Numbered from the stretch's first letter, positions 1 to 6,605 are shown. The stretch is DNA of 14,515 nt from Bacteroides sp. CAG:709 (GCA_000434935.1 FR882202.1:24779-39293); one strand, 5' to 3'. Numbers and translations: made by a program. The notes: generated from the letters alone by a model not told the origin.

Positions 1-349
1 CGCCGTAGAGATTGTCGGCTGCGACGATATGGTCGCCTGGCCCGAGGATGTTCTGCAATGCGTAAGTAACTGCGGCTGCGCCACTTGCGACCGCGAGTCC
101 CGCAACTCCGCCTTCAAGGGCCGCTACTCTGTCTTCGAACACGCCTTGCGTCGGATTGGTCAGACGTCCATAGATGTTTCCGGCGTCTTTCAATGCGAAC
201 CTGTCAGCGGCGTGCTGCGAATTATGGAACACGTAAGATGTTGTCTGATAGATAGGAACTGCCCTTGCGTCAGTTGTCGGGTCGGCTTGTTCTTGTCCCA
301 CATGGACCTGAAGCGTCTCAAAGTGTAGTTTATTCTCTGACATAGCCAT
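1..349 (-). CDS. metY: O-acetylhomoserine sulfhydrylase (PLP-dependent Cys/Met metabolism enzyme), N-terminal part; runs off the window edge
   Basis: Only the first ~116 residues lie in the window; the gene continues beyond base 1. The translated start contains LHFETLQVHVGQEQADP, then VPIYQTTSYVF, the PLP-phosphate-binding stretch NIYGRLTNPTQ and the cofactor-contacting SGAAA. This order is typical of the Cys/Met metabolism PLP family (PF01053), and the long form with this N-terminus fits O-acetylhomoserine aminocarboxypropyltransferase, which makes homocysteine from O-acetylhomoserine and sulfide. The PLP lysine is outside the window. The first ATG is at 349-347; a second ATG two codons in (343) is an alternative start. 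There is no Shine-Dalgarno sequence, as usual in this phylum. It is divergent from an Lrp-type regulator and has its own promoter at 416-448, so Lrp control is plausible. Methionine gamma-lyase or cystathionine synthase relatives are less likely but cannot be fully excluded from this fragment. Confidence 0.85.
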   Translation of the reverse strand, partial: MAMSENKLHFETLQVHVGQEQADPTTDARAVPIYQTTSYVFHNSQHAADRFALKDAGNIYGRLTNPTQGVFEDRVAALEGGVAGLAVASGAAAVTYALQNILGPGDHIVAADNLYG

Positions 350-362
350 AAATTTCAATATA

Positions 363-375
363 TTAGAAAATCTAA
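363..375. promoter_or_regulatory. Inverted repeat TTAGA-AAA-TCTAA, possible Lrp half-site pair
   Basis: Perfect 5-bp arms around a 3-nt spacer, inside the predicted metY leader (downstream of the start near 409). It resembles the ends of the Lrp consensus but is shorter, so the assignment is inference. A protein bound here could block metY transcription. Confidence 0.4.
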
Positions 376-415
376 CCTGGTACTTTATAAAAAGTCTATT
401 TGTTTCGTTCGGATG

Positions 416-448
416 CAAAATTAGTATTTTTAGGAATTATGTTCCAAA
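416..448 (-). promoter_or_regulatory. Promoter for metY (Bacteroidota sigma type)
   Basis: On the minus strand TAATTTTG (423-416) matches the -7 consensus TAnnTTTG. TTTG at 448-445 lies 21 nt upstream as the -33 box. Transcription would start near 409, giving a leader of about 60 nt before the ATG at 349. Confidence 0.75.
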
Positions 449-462
449 TTATTTCGTAATTT

Positions 463-477
463 TAGAAAATATTGCTA
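463..477. promoter_or_regulatory. Candidate Lrp-family operator
   Basis: TAGAAAATATTGCTA matches the E. coli Lrp consensus YAGHAWATTWTDCTR at 14 of 15 positions. It also forms AAAATA-TTGC-TATTTT (467-482). It sits about 54-68 bp upstream of the predicted metY start and overlaps a weak + strand -7 candidate, TATTTTAG (476-483, with TTTC at 452-455), that could drive the regulator gene. Both activation of metY and autoregulation are therefore possible. The transfer of the E. coli consensus to this phylum is inference. Confidence 0.55.
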
Positions 478-505
478 TTTTAGCACCGTGTTATAGAATT
501 TATAC

Positions 506-519
506 GTAGATAGTTCTAC
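506..519. promoter_or_regulatory. Inverted repeat GTAGA-TAGT-TCTAC upstream of the Lrp gene
   Basis: Perfect 5-bp arms with a 4-nt spacer, 38 bp before the regulator's ATG. It shares the TAGA...TCTA ends with the sites at 363-375 and 463-477, suggesting one repeated operator family. The spacing differs between sites, so this remains tentative. Confidence 0.4.
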
Positions 520-557
520 AAAAAGACATTGAAATAGAAAATTATTCTTGCAGCGTT

Positions 558-1013
558 ATGGTTGACAGTATTGACATACAGATTTTGAGGGAACTTCAGA
601 AGAATGCACGCTTGACGGTGAAGGAGCTTGCCGCCAAGGTGAGCTTGTCTACGACGCCTGTCTTCGAGCGCGTGAAACGACTTGAGAAAGAGGGAGTTAT
701 ACGTAGATATATCGCCGTTCTGGATTCAGAGAAGCTGAACAAGGGGTTCGTGGTTTTCTGTTCGGTGAAGATGAATCGCCTGGGGAAGGATATCGCGGAG
801 AGTTTCATGAAGAAGATTGCAGACATACCGGAAGTGACGGAGTGTTACAACATTTCGGGGCAGTATGATTATCTGCTGAAGATTCATGCGCCGGATATGA
901 AGTATTACCAGGAGTTCGTGCTGAATGTCCTGGGGACCATCGAGCATCTGGGATCGTTGGAGAGCTCTTTCGTGATGGATGAGCTGAAGCATGAGTACGG
1001 GGTGATACTGTAA
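558..1013 (+). CDS. Lrp/AsnC family transcriptional regulator
   Basis: A 151-residue protein, the normal length for the family. Residues 1-60 form the AsnC-type winged helix-turn-helix (MVDSIDIQILRELQKNAR, then LTVKELAAKVSLSTTPVFER and VKRLEKEGVIRRY). Residues ~65-140 form the RAM/ASNC ligand-binding and oligomerisation domain (VVFCSVKM, VTECYNISGQYDYLLKI, then GSLESSFVMDELK). Family members bind DNA as dimers to hexadecamers and usually respond to an amino acid. The ligand cannot be read from the sequence. It is divergent from metY, with Lrp-like sites in the shared gap, so a role in sulfur amino acid metabolism and self-control is a reasonable inference. The ATG at 558 has no Shine-Dalgarno sequence but aligns with the usual family N-terminus. 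The downstream tRNA is on the other strand. Confidence 0.93.
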   Translation: MVDSIDIQILRELQKNARLTVKELAAKVSLSTTPVFERVKRLEKEGVIRRYIAVLDSEKLNKGFVVFCSVKMNRLGKDIAESFMKKIADIPEVTECYNISGQYDYLLKIHAPDMKYYQEFVLNVLGTIEHLGSLESSFVMDELKHEYGVIL

Positions 1014-1022
1014 CGGGGAACG

Positions 1023-1051
1023 AAAAAAGCGCAACCTGAAGGGGTTACGCT
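1023..1051 (-). terminator. Intrinsic terminator of the tRNA-Thr transcript
   Basis: Read on the minus strand: AGCGTAACC, a 6-nt loop, GGTTGCGCT, then TTTTTT. The stem has 9 bp including one U-G wobble. It lies just after the tRNA 3' end. Confidence 0.85.
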
Positions 1052-1056
1052 TGCGG

Positions 1057-1129
1057 AGCCACTCAAGGGGTTCGAACCCTCGACCTGCGCATTACGAATG
1101 CGCTGCTCTACCAACTGAGCTAAAGTGGC
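1057..1129 (-). tRNA. tRNA-Thr (anticodon CGU)
   Basis: A 73-nt cloverleaf reads on the minus strand. The acceptor stem GCCACTT/GAGTGGC pairs fully, counting a final U-G. The D-arm is GCTC-AGTTGGTA-GAGC. The anticodon arm GCGCA-TTCGTAA-TGCGC gives anticodon CGT (1094-1096), decoding ACG threonine codons. The T-arm is GAGGG-TTCGAAC-CCCTT. The discriminator is U and CCA is not encoded (CTCCG follows), so CCA must be added by tRNA nucleotidyltransferase. It is a single-gene unit with promoter 1139-1169 and terminator 1023-1051. Confidence 0.96.
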
Positions 1130-1138
1130 ATCGGTCTA

Positions 1139-1169
1139 CAAAATTACGTTTTTTTTCCTTAATCACAAA
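1139..1169 (-). promoter_or_regulatory. Promoter of tRNA-Thr
   Basis: The minus-strand -7 box TAATTTTG (1146-1139) is a full match to TAnnTTTG. The -33 box TTTG (1169-1166) is exactly 19 nt upstream. The start would fall a few bases before the tRNA 5' end at 1129, leaving almost no leader. Confidence 0.85.
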
Positions 1170-1206
1170 AAATATTTCATAGTTAAGGAGAAAAAATGGA
1201 CTCGCG

Positions 1207-2643
1207 CTAAATAACGCCCGAGCCCAGCATCTCGTCGCGGTCATACCAGACTGCGAACTGGCCCGGAGTGATTCCGCGCTGAGGGGCCTCGAACAAGATG
1301 AATAGTCCGGGCTCGCGCATGATCAGCAGAGCGTCCTGAAGAGGCTGACGATACCTGATTCTAACACGATAACGCCTGATTTCACCAACCTGCATTCGCA
1401 AATCCTCTCTAATCCAATGAATTTCATCAGGAGTCACCATGAGGCAACTACGTGAAAGGCCCTTGTGCTGATGCCCCTCGCCCACATATATGATATTGTT
1501 TTCAATGTCAGTGGATATGACGAACAGGGAATCCTTGTGCCCGCCGATGTTCAGGCCCTTGCGCTGGCCGATGGTATAGAACTGCGCCCCCTCATGGCGT
1601 CCGATGACGGCGCCGTAAGGATTGGCCTTGTAACGGGTCTTCCTGATATGGTGCTTCCCGGAACGATAGGTCTCCGTTTCGAATTTGATGTCTTCGTAAG
1701 TTACTGGTTTCGAGAGACGTACAAGCTGCTCATCAGTAAGGGCACGGACCTTGTCGAAATTATATATGGAATCGTAACGGCATCCTCCTTCATAGTCCCC
1801 CGCCTCTGAATGTGCGGCCTTGTCGTCAGAAATATAGTCCGTGACCAGGCTCACCTCACCCAGCCAATCATCCGCCAATATGGAATTGACGGTCGACTTG
1901 ATGTACTGATATTGCGCGGAATCATTGAAATAAGCGTCGAAGACTTCTACGACATCACCTTCGACGGATTTCAGCTTCTGCTGGAGGAAGACGGGGAGGT
2001 CGACCTTGCCGACAAAGCAGATTCCCTGCGAATCTTTCTTCTCGGCGGACGGAAGATCGGCTTCCGCTGCCAGTCTGCGGACCTCCGGCTTGCAGATGTC
2101 CCCTATCGGAAACATTGCCATAGACAGCTGCTCCTCAGTGAGTTGGCAGAGGAAATAGCTCTGGTCCTTATTCGGGTCGGTTCCGGCAAGAATGCGCCAT
2201 ACCGGCTTTCCGTCGCGCATGATCTGCTGTCCGTCAGGGCCCAATGCAGGTTCCTTGCGGCAATAATGTCCGGTCGCCACCAAATCCGCTCCCATTTTCC
2301 TGGCCGCCTTCAAGAAGGCATCGAATTTAATCTCACGATTGCAGAGGACATCAGGATTCGGCGTCCTGCCTTTCGAATATTCATCGAACATATAATCCAC
2401 CACGCGCTGCCGGTATTCATTGCTCAAGTCAATGAAATAGAACGGGATACCAATTTTTCTGGCCACCATTTCCGCGACGAAACGGTCTTCCTCCCATTCG
2501 CAGTCGCCGTGCAATGTACCTTCGGTGTCGTGCCAATTCTGCATGAACATGGCGAATACGTCATAGCCCTGACGCTTCAGAAGAAGCGCCGCCACGCTGG
2601 AGTCCACGCCGCCTGACAAGCCGATACATACTTTCTTTCCCAT
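1207..2643 (-). CDS. mnmA: tRNA-specific 2-thiouridylase MnmA with a ~105-residue insertion
   Basis: MnmA makes 2-thiouridine at position 34 of the Lys, Glu and Gln tRNAs, using ATP and sulfur relayed from a cysteine desulfurase. Visible motifs in this 478-residue protein are the PP-loop SGGVDSS (10-16), GRTPNPDVLCNREIKF with the catalytic Cys101, ATGHY (123-127), NKDQSYFL (158-165) and DSQGICFVG with the second cysteine Cys209. YTIGQRKGLNIGG follows at 356-368, and the C-terminal beta-barrel ends in RGITPGQFAVWY. Usual MnmA proteins are about 360-380 residues; residues ~236-342 are extra, between the PP-loop domain and the central domain. I chose the ATG at 2643: an upstream in-frame start at 2688 would read through the -7 box at 2666-2673 and add 15 residues with no MnmA likeness. 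The insertion looks in-frame and lineage-specific, not a disruption. Confidence 0.95.
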   Translation of the reverse strand: MGKKVCIGLSGGVDSSVAALLLKRQGYDVFAMFMQNWHDTEGTLHGDCEWEEDRFVAEMVARKIGIPFYFIDLSNEYRQRVVDYMFDEYSKGRTPNPDVLCNREIKFDAFLKAARKMGADLVATGHYCRKEPALGPDGQQIMRDGKPVWRILAGTDPNKDQSYFLCQLTEEQLSMAMFPIGDICKPEVRRLAAEADLPSAEKKDSQGICFVGKVDLPVFLQQKLKSVEGDVVEVFDAYFNDSAQYQYIKSTVNSILADDWLGEVSLVTDYISDDKAAHSEAGDYEGGCRYDSIYNFDKVRALTDEQLVRLSKPVTYEDIKFETETYRSGKHHIRKTRYKANPYGAVIGRHEGAQFYTIGQRKGLNIGGHKDSLFVISTDIENNIIYVGEGHQHKGLSRSCLMVTPDEIHWIREDLRMQVGEIRRYRVRIRYRQPLQDALLIMREPGLFILFEAPQRGITPGQFAVWYDRDEMLGSGVI

Positions 2644-2665
2644 AATATTCAGATGCTTTTCAATG

Positions 2666-2673
2666 CAAAGATA
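2666..2673 (-). promoter_or_regulatory. -7 promoter element of mnmA
   Basis: TATCTTTG on the minus strand matches TAnnTTTG. No clear -33 TTTG is seen at 19-21 nt. Transcription would begin near 2659, about 17 nt before the ATG at 2643, which supports that start. Confidence 0.65.
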
Positions 2674-2691
2674 GCATCCAATCAGCAATTT

Positions 2692-2722
2692 TTTCTTTTT
2701 TAATGCATTTTAACTAACTTTG
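2692..2722 (+). promoter_or_regulatory. Promoter of cytidine deaminase
   Basis: TAACTTTG (2715-2722) matches TAnnTTTG, with TTTC (2692-2695) 19 nt upstream as a 3-of-4 -33 box. The start would be near 2729, with a leader of about 22 nt. It is divergent from the mnmA promoter. Confidence 0.75.
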
Positions 2723-2750
2723 AAACGTTTGACCAAACGAAACAAGTTAC

Positions 2751-3227
2751 ATGCAGAATAAAAAATTAGAAATCAACTATCTGGAATATAGCGGATTGGA
2801 AGAGCTGGAGCCGCAAGACAGGGAACTTTGTGAAGCCGCAGAAAAGGCATTGGCGGGTTCATACGCGCCATATTCCAAATTCAATGTCGGTGCTGCCGTA
2901 AGGCTAGCTGACGGATGTATAGTGACAGGGGCCAACCAGGAGAATGCAGCCTATCCGTCAGGACTTTGCGCCGAGAGGACGGCAATGTTTTCAGCCCATG
3001 CAAACCACCCGGACACGCCGATGACGGCTATCGCGATTACCGCAGCGCAGAACGGGAAGCTCAATGAAGATATTACAGCGCCTTGTGGGGCATGCCGCCA
3101 GGTGATGGCTGAATATCAGAAGATAAGCGGCCGGAAATGGACCATTTTGCTTTACGGCAAGAAGAAAATCATCAAATTAAGCCAGGTAGACGACATCATG
3201 CCGTTCATTTTCACGAACCTGGATTAG
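2751..3227 (+). CDS. cdd: Cytidine deaminase
   Basis: It hydrolyses cytidine and deoxycytidine to the uridine forms in pyrimidine salvage, in the cytoplasm. The 158-residue protein has SYAPYSKFNVGAAV at 37-50 and the zinc and active-site signature NAAYPSGLCAERTAMF at 65-80 (Cys73 zinc ligand, Glu75 proton shuttle). PCGACRQVMAEY at 111-122 supplies the other zinc cysteines, 112 and 115. A three-cysteine site marks the small homotetrameric class (about 130-160 residues). The ATG at 2751 lies just downstream of a promoter at 2692-2722 and has no Shine-Dalgarno sequence. The first ~25 residues extend beyond the shortest family members but are common. It is transcribed alone; the SRP RNA that follows has its own promoter. 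Confidence 0.96.
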   Translation: MQNKKLEINYLEYSGLEELEPQDRELCEAAEKALAGSYAPYSKFNVGAAVRLADGCIVTGANQENAAYPSGLCAERTAMFSAHANHPDTPMTAIAITAAQNGKLNEDITAPCGACRQVMAEYQKISGRKWTILLYGKKKIIKLSQVDDIMPFIFTNLD

Positions 3228-3245
3228 GAAACATCTTCCGATTTT

Positions 3246-3276
3246 TTTGCCGATTAAACAAAAAGTCGTATATTTG
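3246..3276 (+). promoter_or_regulatory. Promoter of the SRP RNA
   Basis: TTTG (3246-3249), exactly 19 nt, then TATATTTG (3269-3276): a full consensus match at both boxes. The RNA 5' end is then expected about 6 nt later, at 3282. Confidence 0.9.
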
Positions 3277-3281
3277 CAGTC

Positions 3282-3385
3282 GGGAAAGTCGTACACGACC
3301 AGCTCCCTCTAAACTCCCCCAGAGTCGGAAGGCAGCAAGGGTAGGAGGTCGTAGCGGTGCGATGTGCTAAGCTTTCCCTTTTTTT
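3282..3385 (+). ncRNA. ffs: Signal recognition particle RNA, small bacterial (4.5S) type
   Basis: The RNA scaffolds Ffh and brings translating ribosomes to the membrane. The apical domain IV signature GTCGGAAGGCAGCAAGG (3324-3340) has the GGAA tetraloop and the conserved asymmetric loop bound by the Ffh M domain. Outer helices are visible: GGGAAAG (3282-3288) with CTTTCCC (3372-3378), and ACGACC (3295-3300) with GGTCGT (3347-3352). At about 100 nt it is the short, single-hairpin form without the Alu domain. The terminal helix is directly followed by seven T residues, so the RNA's closing stem also serves as part of its terminator. A perfect promoter lies immediately upstream. No coding capacity is supported here. 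Confidence 0.95.
3372..3385 (+). terminator. Terminator of the SRP RNA
   Basis: CTTTCCC (the 3' half of the RNA's closing helix) is followed by TTTTTTT (3379-3385). The T tract overlaps the last codon of the convergent Nudix gene (stop at 3386-3384). Confidence 0.8.
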
Positions 3386-3944
3386 ATTTCTGATTCTCAG
3401 CGAAGAATCGCCAGAGAGGAGCGGCCATGAGGGCCTGTTTCACCTGGTCATTCACCATCAAATCCCAAACCTGGCTTCTGTCGAGAAGCATCACTTCGAG
3501 ATCTTCGGTACTGTCAAGATGTTGCGTGCCGATTTTTTTCACGCCTTTCGCCACGAAACAATGCGAAATGTTGTTTGTCGTGCTTGAGTTCCCGGAAACG
3601 GACATGATTTCTTTCCATTCGCCTTCGCCATAGCCGGTTTCTTCCATAAGTTCACGCTTCGCCGCCTCCAGCGGTGTTTCGCCTTTTTCAATGACTCCGG
3701 CAGGAATCTCAAAACAAGTTTTCCCGAGGCCATGCCTGTATTGGCGCTCCATGACGAATTGGCCGTCTTCGGTAATCGCAATGACATTGACCCAATCGGG
3801 ATATTCAAGAATGTAGAACTCCGGATTTTGTCTGCCATCCGGGAGTTCTACACAATCTCTTCTTACGGTAAGCCATGGTCGTCTGAAAAGGTATTCGCTC
3901 TTCAGAATTTTCCATTTGCCGTCTTCCGTTATAGCGTTTTCCAT
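3384..3944 (-). CDS. Nudix hydrolase, ADP-ribose pyrophosphatase-like
   Basis: A 186-residue protein with a complete Nudix box at 83-105: G83, E89, then RELMEETGY at 97-105, fitting Gx5Ex7REUxEExGU. The acidic residues bind the metals that drive cleavage of nucleoside diphosphate-X compounds. The preceding RPWLTVRRD and ILEYPDWVNVIAI, and the run MERQYRHGLGKTCFEIPAG, resemble the ADP-sugar pyrophosphatase (NudF) branch, but the substrate is not certain. The ATG at 3944 comes one base after the stop of the FKBP gene (TAA-C-ATG), so the two are translated from one message. An upstream in-frame ATG (3959) would overlap that gene and adds no family sequence. The gene is convergent with the SRP RNA, and its stop codon lies in that RNA's T tract. 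Confidence 0.9.
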   Translation of the reverse strand: MENAITEDGKWKILKSEYLFRRPWLTVRRDCVELPDGRQNPEFYILEYPDWVNVIAITEDGQFVMERQYRHGLGKTCFEIPAGVIEKGETPLEAAKRELMEETGYGEGEWKEIMSVSGNSSTTNNISHCFVAKGVKKIGTQHLDSTEDLEVMLLDRSQVWDLMVNDQVKQALMAAPLWRFFAENQK

Positions 3945-3945
3945 G

Positions 3946-4551
3946 TTACAGCACCTCAATGAGCTCTACTTTGAAGACGAGGGCTGAGTATGGAGGGATA
4001 GCGCCCTGTGCACCTGCCTCGCCATAACCGAGCTTGTAAGGGATATAAAGTTCCCAAACTGAACCTTCGCTCATGAGCTGGAGAGCCTCTGTCCATCCCG
4101 GAATCACCTGATTTACACCGAATACGGCAGGCTGCTTGCGGTCATACGAACTGTCGAATTTCTCGCCGTCCACAAAAGTACCCTCATAATGGCATTTCAC
4201 CTTGTCGGTAAGTTCAGGCATACGGCCCTCACCTTCCTTAATGACCTTGTACTGGAGACCGCTAGGCAATACGATCACGCCCTCCTTCTTGGCATTGGCA
4301 GCGAGGAACTCTTCACCTTCCCTCTTCATGACCTCCGAGATTTCAGCCTGTTCAGCAGCCTGTTTCTCCTGAAGTTCCTGGAAATACTTGTCCAGGATAT
4401 CACCTGCTTCCTTATATGAAATTGCAGGCTCCTGTCTGGTCAATGTCGCTTTCAGTCCAGCAACGAAATCATCGAAAGCAACTTCCTTGACACCTGACTG
4501 GAGCATGTTGTGGGCGATGCTCATACCCAATGCATAACTATTCTTGTCCAT
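3946..4551 (-). CDS. FKBP-type peptidyl-prolyl isomerase, FklB/Mip-like, cytoplasmic
   Basis: It catalyses cis-trans isomerisation of prolyl bonds and usually acts as a folding helper. The 201-residue protein has an N-terminal helical dimerisation region (1-90: YALGMSIAHNML, then a long charged helix around 46-90). A full FKBP domain follows at ~95-200. Active-site residues are present: Y122, F132-D133 in EKFDSSYD, VIPGW at 149-153, Y176, the AIPP turn (184-187) and F193. There is no signal peptide, so unlike many Mip/FkpA proteins it probably stays in the cytoplasm. The ATG at 4551 has a -7 box 30 nt upstream. The Nudix gene follows one base after its stop. Of the three FKBP-type genes in the window this is the only one with a complete active site. 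Confidence 0.93.
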   Translation of the reverse strand: MDKNSYALGMSIAHNMLQSGVKEVAFDDFVAGLKATLTRQEPAISYKEAGDILDKYFQELQEKQAAEQAEISEVMKREGEEFLAANAKKEGVIVLPSGLQYKVIKEGEGRMPELTDKVKCHYEGTFVDGEKFDSSYDRKQPAVFGVNQVIPGWTEALQLMSEGSVWELYIPYKLGYGEAGAQGAIPPYSALVFKVELIEVL

Positions 4552-4580
4552 AATTTAAAACTGGTTTCATTAACAAAGTG

Positions 4581-4588
4581 CAAAGATA
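4581..4588 (-). promoter_or_regulatory. -7 promoter element of the FKBP-Nudix operon
   Basis: TATCTTTG on the minus strand matches TAnnTTTG; no good -33 box is visible at 19-21 nt. The leader to the ATG at 4551 would be about 25 nt. It shows that these two genes need not depend on the upstream six-gene operon. Confidence 0.65.
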
Positions 4589-4645
4589 CTTAAAAAACGA
4601 ATATGAAAGATACAGATATCCGTTCCCAAGCAGTATCAATTACAT

Positions 4646-5941
4646 TTACTTGTAAAACAGGTCGCGGCGAGGAAGTTGGGCTGAGTAGCGGGCACGCAGG
4701 TCGCGGAAGAGGCCGGCAGTGTAACGCGTAAAGCCCGGACCTTTCCAGGTGCTTGTATTTGTGACCATTATCCAGCACTCTCCATCAGGATAGTACTTTA
4801 CAAGGGCACTTGTTCCGGACATTGTTCCGGTACGAGTCCATTCGCCCGTAGGCTTGGTGTCATTCCAGCCCAGGGAATAGGTGTTCTCATCGAACCATTC
4901 TGTCATGGCTGCGACACTTTCCTTGGAAATGATGTCCGGCACCTCATCGCGTCCGTCAATGGAAGCTACGAAGCGTGCCAGCTCAGGCACTGAGGTCACC
5001 CAGGCTCCGGCTCCTGCAAGAGAATGGACATCATTGCCGCCGTAACAGCGGTCAACCATCTTGCCGCTGTTGTTGTACTCCTCGACAAGGCCCGAATCCG
5101 CTCCATTATAATATTTCACCTCGTTCGGGAACTTCTCCTCGTAATAGTTATTGGCAATGTGCATGTCCACACAACCGGCAGGCACGAGCACGCTGTCGCG
5201 CATATATGTCTCATAATCAAGGCCTGAGACTTTCTCGATAATCATGCTGAGAAGCAGATAGCCGAAATTCGAATAATGCTGTGACGTGCCGGGAACGAAG
5301 CGCAGACGTCTTTTCAACTGCGTCTGCATCAATGTTATATGGTCCGGTGGGGTCTCCAGATGGTTCTGCTGGATGATATATCTGGTCGAGAACATCGGAT
5401 CGCCGCCGGCGGAAGTGAAACCACCTTTATGGCGCAACAAATCTTCGACCGTAATCTTCATGTAATTAGGGTCTTTGATCACAGAGGCATAGACAGAATC
5501 CGTCAGAATGCCGCGCGGCCCGAAAACAGTATCGCGCAATGAGACCAGTCCCCTCTCCTGCAACATCATTATTCCGGTGGCTGTCAGAAGTTTGGAGACG
5601 GAAGCCACACGCAGGATATGCGACGGCTCCATGTTGATGTCAAGTTCCTTGTCCGCCCAACCGTAGCCCTTCGCATAAACCAGGGAATCATTCCGCATTA
5701 TGGCAAGCGATGTTCCGCGCAGTGCCCATTGGCGCATGTAGTTTTCGATACGCTTGTCCATGCCGGCCAGTGCGGACGTATCGGAAATTTCATTGGTAAG
5801 GGATTCATTGAGCCGAAGCTGGATACGCGCCGGCGCCGCTACCGCTTCCTCCTTATGGGACGATGACAATGATATGCAAAGTCCTGCTGCACAGGCGGCA
5901 AGACATAATGACAAGATGACTTTTACATATCTGCTTTTCAT
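4646..5941 (-). CDS. Serine hydrolase of the class C beta-lactamase / DD-peptidase-like family, exported
   Basis: A 431-residue protein of the PF00144 fold. The nucleophile motif SVSK is at 114-117 (Ser114, Lys117), the tyrosine motif YSN at 223-225, and RTGTMSG at 370-376 stands where the third (K/H)TG motif is expected. The N-terminus MKSRYVK followed by VILSLCLAAC is a signal peptide. LAAC-A fits a lipobox with Cys17 as the lipidated residue, though a plain signal peptidase I site is possible because the hydrophobic run goes on. Members cleave D-amino peptides, esters or beta-lactams; substrate and any resistance role cannot be assigned from sequence. Its ATG overlaps the stop of the kinase-like gene by four bases (ATGA), suggesting translational coupling. 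It is the last gene of the operon, and I see no convincing intrinsic terminator in the 94 bp after it. Confidence 0.88.
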   Translation of the reverse strand: MKSRYVKVILSLCLAACAAGLCISLSSSHKEEAVAAPARIQLRLNESLTNEISDTSALAGMDKRIENYMRQWALRGTSLAIMRNDSLVYAKGYGWADKELDINMEPSHILRVASVSKLLTATGIMMLQERGLVSLRDTVFGPRGILTDSVYASVIKDPNYMKITVEDLLRHKGGFTSAGGDPMFSTRYIIQQNHLETPPDHITLMQTQLKRRLRFVPGTSQHYSNFGYLLLSMIIEKVSGLDYETYMRDSVLVPAGCVDMHIANNYYEEKFPNEVKYYNGADSGLVEEYNNSGKMVDRCYGGNDVHSLAGAGAWVTSVPELARFVASIDGRDEVPDIISKESVAAMTEWFDENTYSLGWNDTKPTGEWTRTGTMSGTSALVKYYPDGECWIMVTNTSTWKGPGFTRYTAGLFRDLRARYSAQLPRRDLFYK

Positions 5942-6603
5942 TTGCCGGCCTCCTGATTCACGTCAGAAAGCGGCAAGACTGCATCCTTCGAAAGGAGTCC
6001 TGCCCTGCGGCAAAAGTCAATGATCATGTCGGCAGTTCCTTCAATGCCCAAGACAGAGGAATCCACACAGAGGTCATAATTGGAAGCCACGCCCCAATTG
6101 CCGAAAGTATAGTAATTGTAATAAGTCTCTCTGGTACGGTCTTTCTTGCGCATGAGCGAATCGGCCTGCTCCGGAGTGATGTTCATGCGCTCCGCGACTC
6201 TCTTGATGCGGACCTCGTCAGTTGCTGTCACGAACACGTCCAGACACTTCCTGTCACGGAGAATATAATCCGAACAGCGGCCGATGAAAATGGCGGGTCC
6301 CTTGTCTGCAAGTGAGCGGATGACATTGCTCTGGATGACGAACAATTGATTGTCACTCATATAGTTGTCCGCAGAGCCGAAGCGTCCGACATCCACGATG
6401 AAGCTTGACAATGCGAGCAGATTTCTCTTTTCGTCACTGTTGGCGAAAAGTTCCTTGCTGAAGCCGCTCTGTTCTGCTGCTTTAGCTATCAATTCCTGGT
6501 CATACACAGGAATGCCAAGTTTGCGTCCAAGTGCGAGGGCCACGAGTCTGCCCCCGCTGCCGAACTGCCTTCCGACATTGATTATCAATTCATTGTCTTT
6601 CAT
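5938..6603 (-). CDS. Cytidylate kinase-like family protein
   Basis: A 221-residue P-loop protein of the cytidylate-kinase-like family (PF13189). Its N-terminus ELIINVGRQFGSGGR (residues 5-19) carries the phosphate-binding loop. LGIPVYDQELIAKAAEQSG follows at 29-47, then IFIGRCSDYIL (106-115) and VFVTATDEVRIKRV (123-136). The YYNYYT stretch near 161-166 is typical of this group. It differs from true Cmk, and the physiological phosphate acceptor of the family is not established. I chose the ATG at 6603, two bases after the MATE stop. An in-frame TTG at 6609 would add two residues and overlap that stop; it is less likely. The gene ends in a 4-bp overlap with the serine hydrolase, so the two are likely co-translated. 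Confidence 0.85.
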   Translation of the reverse strand: MKDNELIINVGRQFGSGGRLVALALGRKLGIPVYDQELIAKAAEQSGFSKELFANSDEKRNLLALSSFIVDVGRFGSADNYMSDNQLFVIQSNVIRSLADKGPAIFIGRCSDYILRDRKCLDVFVTATDEVRIKRVAERMNITPEQADSLMRKKDRTRETYYNYYTFGNWGVASNYDLCVDSSVLGIEGTADMIIDFCRRAGLLSKDAVLPLSDVNQEAGK

Positions 6604-6605
6604 AA

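Noticed and set aside
543..550. TATTCTTG as the promoter of the Lrp gene
   Set aside because: One mismatch in the TTTG part, no -33 box, and a start that would leave practically no leader; TATTTTAG at 476-483 is a somewhat better but still weak candidate.
905..1114. Minus-strand reading frame across the tRNA and the Lrp 3' end
   Set aside because: It reads through a complete tRNA-Thr and its terminator; the product has no family likeness.
1810..2616. 268-codon plus-strand reading frame
   Set aside because: It is the complementary shadow of mnmA, whose catalytic motifs are all present on the minus strand.
2644..2688. Longer start for mnmA at 2688
   Set aside because: The extra 15 residues are unlike MnmA and a consensus -7 box (2666-2673) lies inside them.
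3228..3249. Small GGAA...TTCC hairpin followed by T residues as a cdd terminator
   Set aside because: A 4-bp stem is too weak to support, and the T run overlaps the -33 box of the SRP RNA promoter.
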